Source of the DNA: Betaproteobacteria bacterium
GTDB lineage: Bacteria; Pseudomonadota; Gammaproteobacteria; Burkholderiales; SG8-39
Direction of reading: 5' to 3'
DNA: 5,291 nucleotides
Assembly (NCBI GenBank): GCA_005884335.1
Contig: VBCJ01000163.1
Location: forward strand, 1 to 5,291
Below are positions 4,849 to 5,291 of the stretch, in pieces; position 1 is the stretch's first letter; each line of letters begins with the position of its first letter. The notes under the pieces are model-generated. The model worked only from the letters and a program-made list of their open reading frames with translations, did no database searches and was not told the origin of the DNA. Position numbers and translations under genes: made by a program.

Positions 4849-5291
4849 CCCCTCCTGACTTCGTCGAAGTGCTCGATTTCTGGCTCGGTACGCCGGGTTC
4901 GCGCGAGCGGGGCCGGCCGCGCAAACTGTGGTTCCAGAAGTCGGAACCTTTCGACGCGGAAGTCCGCCGCCGGTTTCTCACTACCTGGGAGCGCGCTGCG
5001 GGCGGCGAGTGCGAACGCTGGCAAGCGACCCCGCTCGCTTCGCTTGCGCTGGTCGTCGTGCTCGACCAGTTTCCGCGCAACATGTTCCGCGGCACGGCGC
5101 GCTCGTTCGCGAGCGACTCCCTGGCGCTCGCCACGGCGAGGGAAACGATCGCCCGGGGGTTCGACCTCCTGCTTTCACCCGTCGAGCGCGTCTTTATCTA
5201 TCTGCCCTTCGAGCACGCGGAGGATCTCGCCGCACAACGCCGTTCTCTCGCTTTATGCCATGCGCTCGATCCGGAAGATATGCAATACGCG
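4845..5291 (+). CDS. DUF924-family protein (3' end beyond window)
   Basis: The first 149 codons of a DUF924 protein (usual length about 180-200) are present, so about 40 residues are missing. Hallmarks are VLDFWLG (9-15), LWFQKSEPFDAEVRRRF (28-44), VVLDQFPRNMFRG (71-83), FASDSLALA (88-96) and VFIYLPFEHAED (120-131). The family is predicted to be all-helical and TPR-like, cytoplasmic, of unknown role. The start is uncertain. CTG at 4845, overlapping the previous stop as CTGA, gives TPPDFVEVLDFW after Met, the normal N-terminal length. GTG at 4869 would leave only MLDFW and lose the short leader. ATG at 4686 is in frame and open, but adds 53 residues with poor codon bias that overlap the small gene. 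No good Shine-Dalgarno precedes CTG or GTG, consistent with translational coupling. Identity is certain, start is not. Confidence 0.85.
   Translation, partial: MTPPDFVEVLDFWLGTPGSRERGRPRKLWFQKSEPFDAEVRRRFLTTWERAAGGECERWQATPLASLALVVVLDQFPRNMFRGTARSFASDSLALATARETIARGFDLLLSPVERVFIYLPFEHAEDLAAQRRSLALCHALDPEDMQYA

Noticed and set aside
4717..5291. Membrane-anchored DUF924 made by -1 frameshift from the small gene
   Set aside because: The frames are offset by -1 at the junction, but no slippery heptamer or clear stem-loop is seen there, so stop/start coupling is simpler.

Overview
The window reads as chromosomal DNA from a GC-rich proteobacterium, most likely a betaproteobacterium. Three things suggest this: an orphan Bug/TctC-type solute-binding protein (a family massively expanded in Burkholderiales and relatives), a DUF924 gene, and a Mla-type lipid transport operon ending in a PqiC-like lipoprotein. 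This placement comes from family knowledge, not from a search.

Layout. Positions 1-84 hold possibly the last codons of an upstream gene, then the leader of a Bug-family periplasmic binding protein (85-1044, +). A complete tRNA-Arg(CCU) with encoded CCA lies at 1068-1143 on the minus strand, converging on the Bug gene. After an 88-bp divergent intergenic region comes a tight plus-strand operon at 1232-4657. It encodes a STAS-MlaE fusion permease, an MlaF-type ATPase, a single-MCE-domain protein with a long helical C-terminal part, and a PqiC-like (ABC_trans_aux) lipoprotein. Junctions are 1, 9 and 5 nt. After 59 nt, an unrecognised 43-residue membrane protein (4717-4848) is followed by a DUF924 protein that runs off the window. 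The DUF924 gene appears to start on a CTG overlapping the small gene's stop codon.

How the genes work together. The four-gene operon should form an ATP-driven trans-envelope lipid transporter. The permease and ATPase sit at the inner membrane, an MCE ring carries a helical extension into the periplasm, and a lipoprotein lies at the far end. MlaB is present only as a domain fused to the permease, and no MlaC shuttle is encoded. This fits a bridging (Pqi/Mce-like) rather than a shuttling mechanism.

Most interesting signal. The 3' end of the ATPase gene carries an in-frame T TTT TTT heptamer, six bases before a 7-bp GC stem-loop, which is the layout of a programmed -1 frameshift site. The two TTT codons are the only TTT Phe codons in the gene; the other 11 are TTC. 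Other points are the atypical STAS and lipobox residues, a 20-bp perfect palindrome, the nested/CTG start at the small-gene/DUF924 junction, and lower GC3 in the Bug gene beside the tRNA 3' end. I saw no insertion sequence, CRISPR array or defence system.
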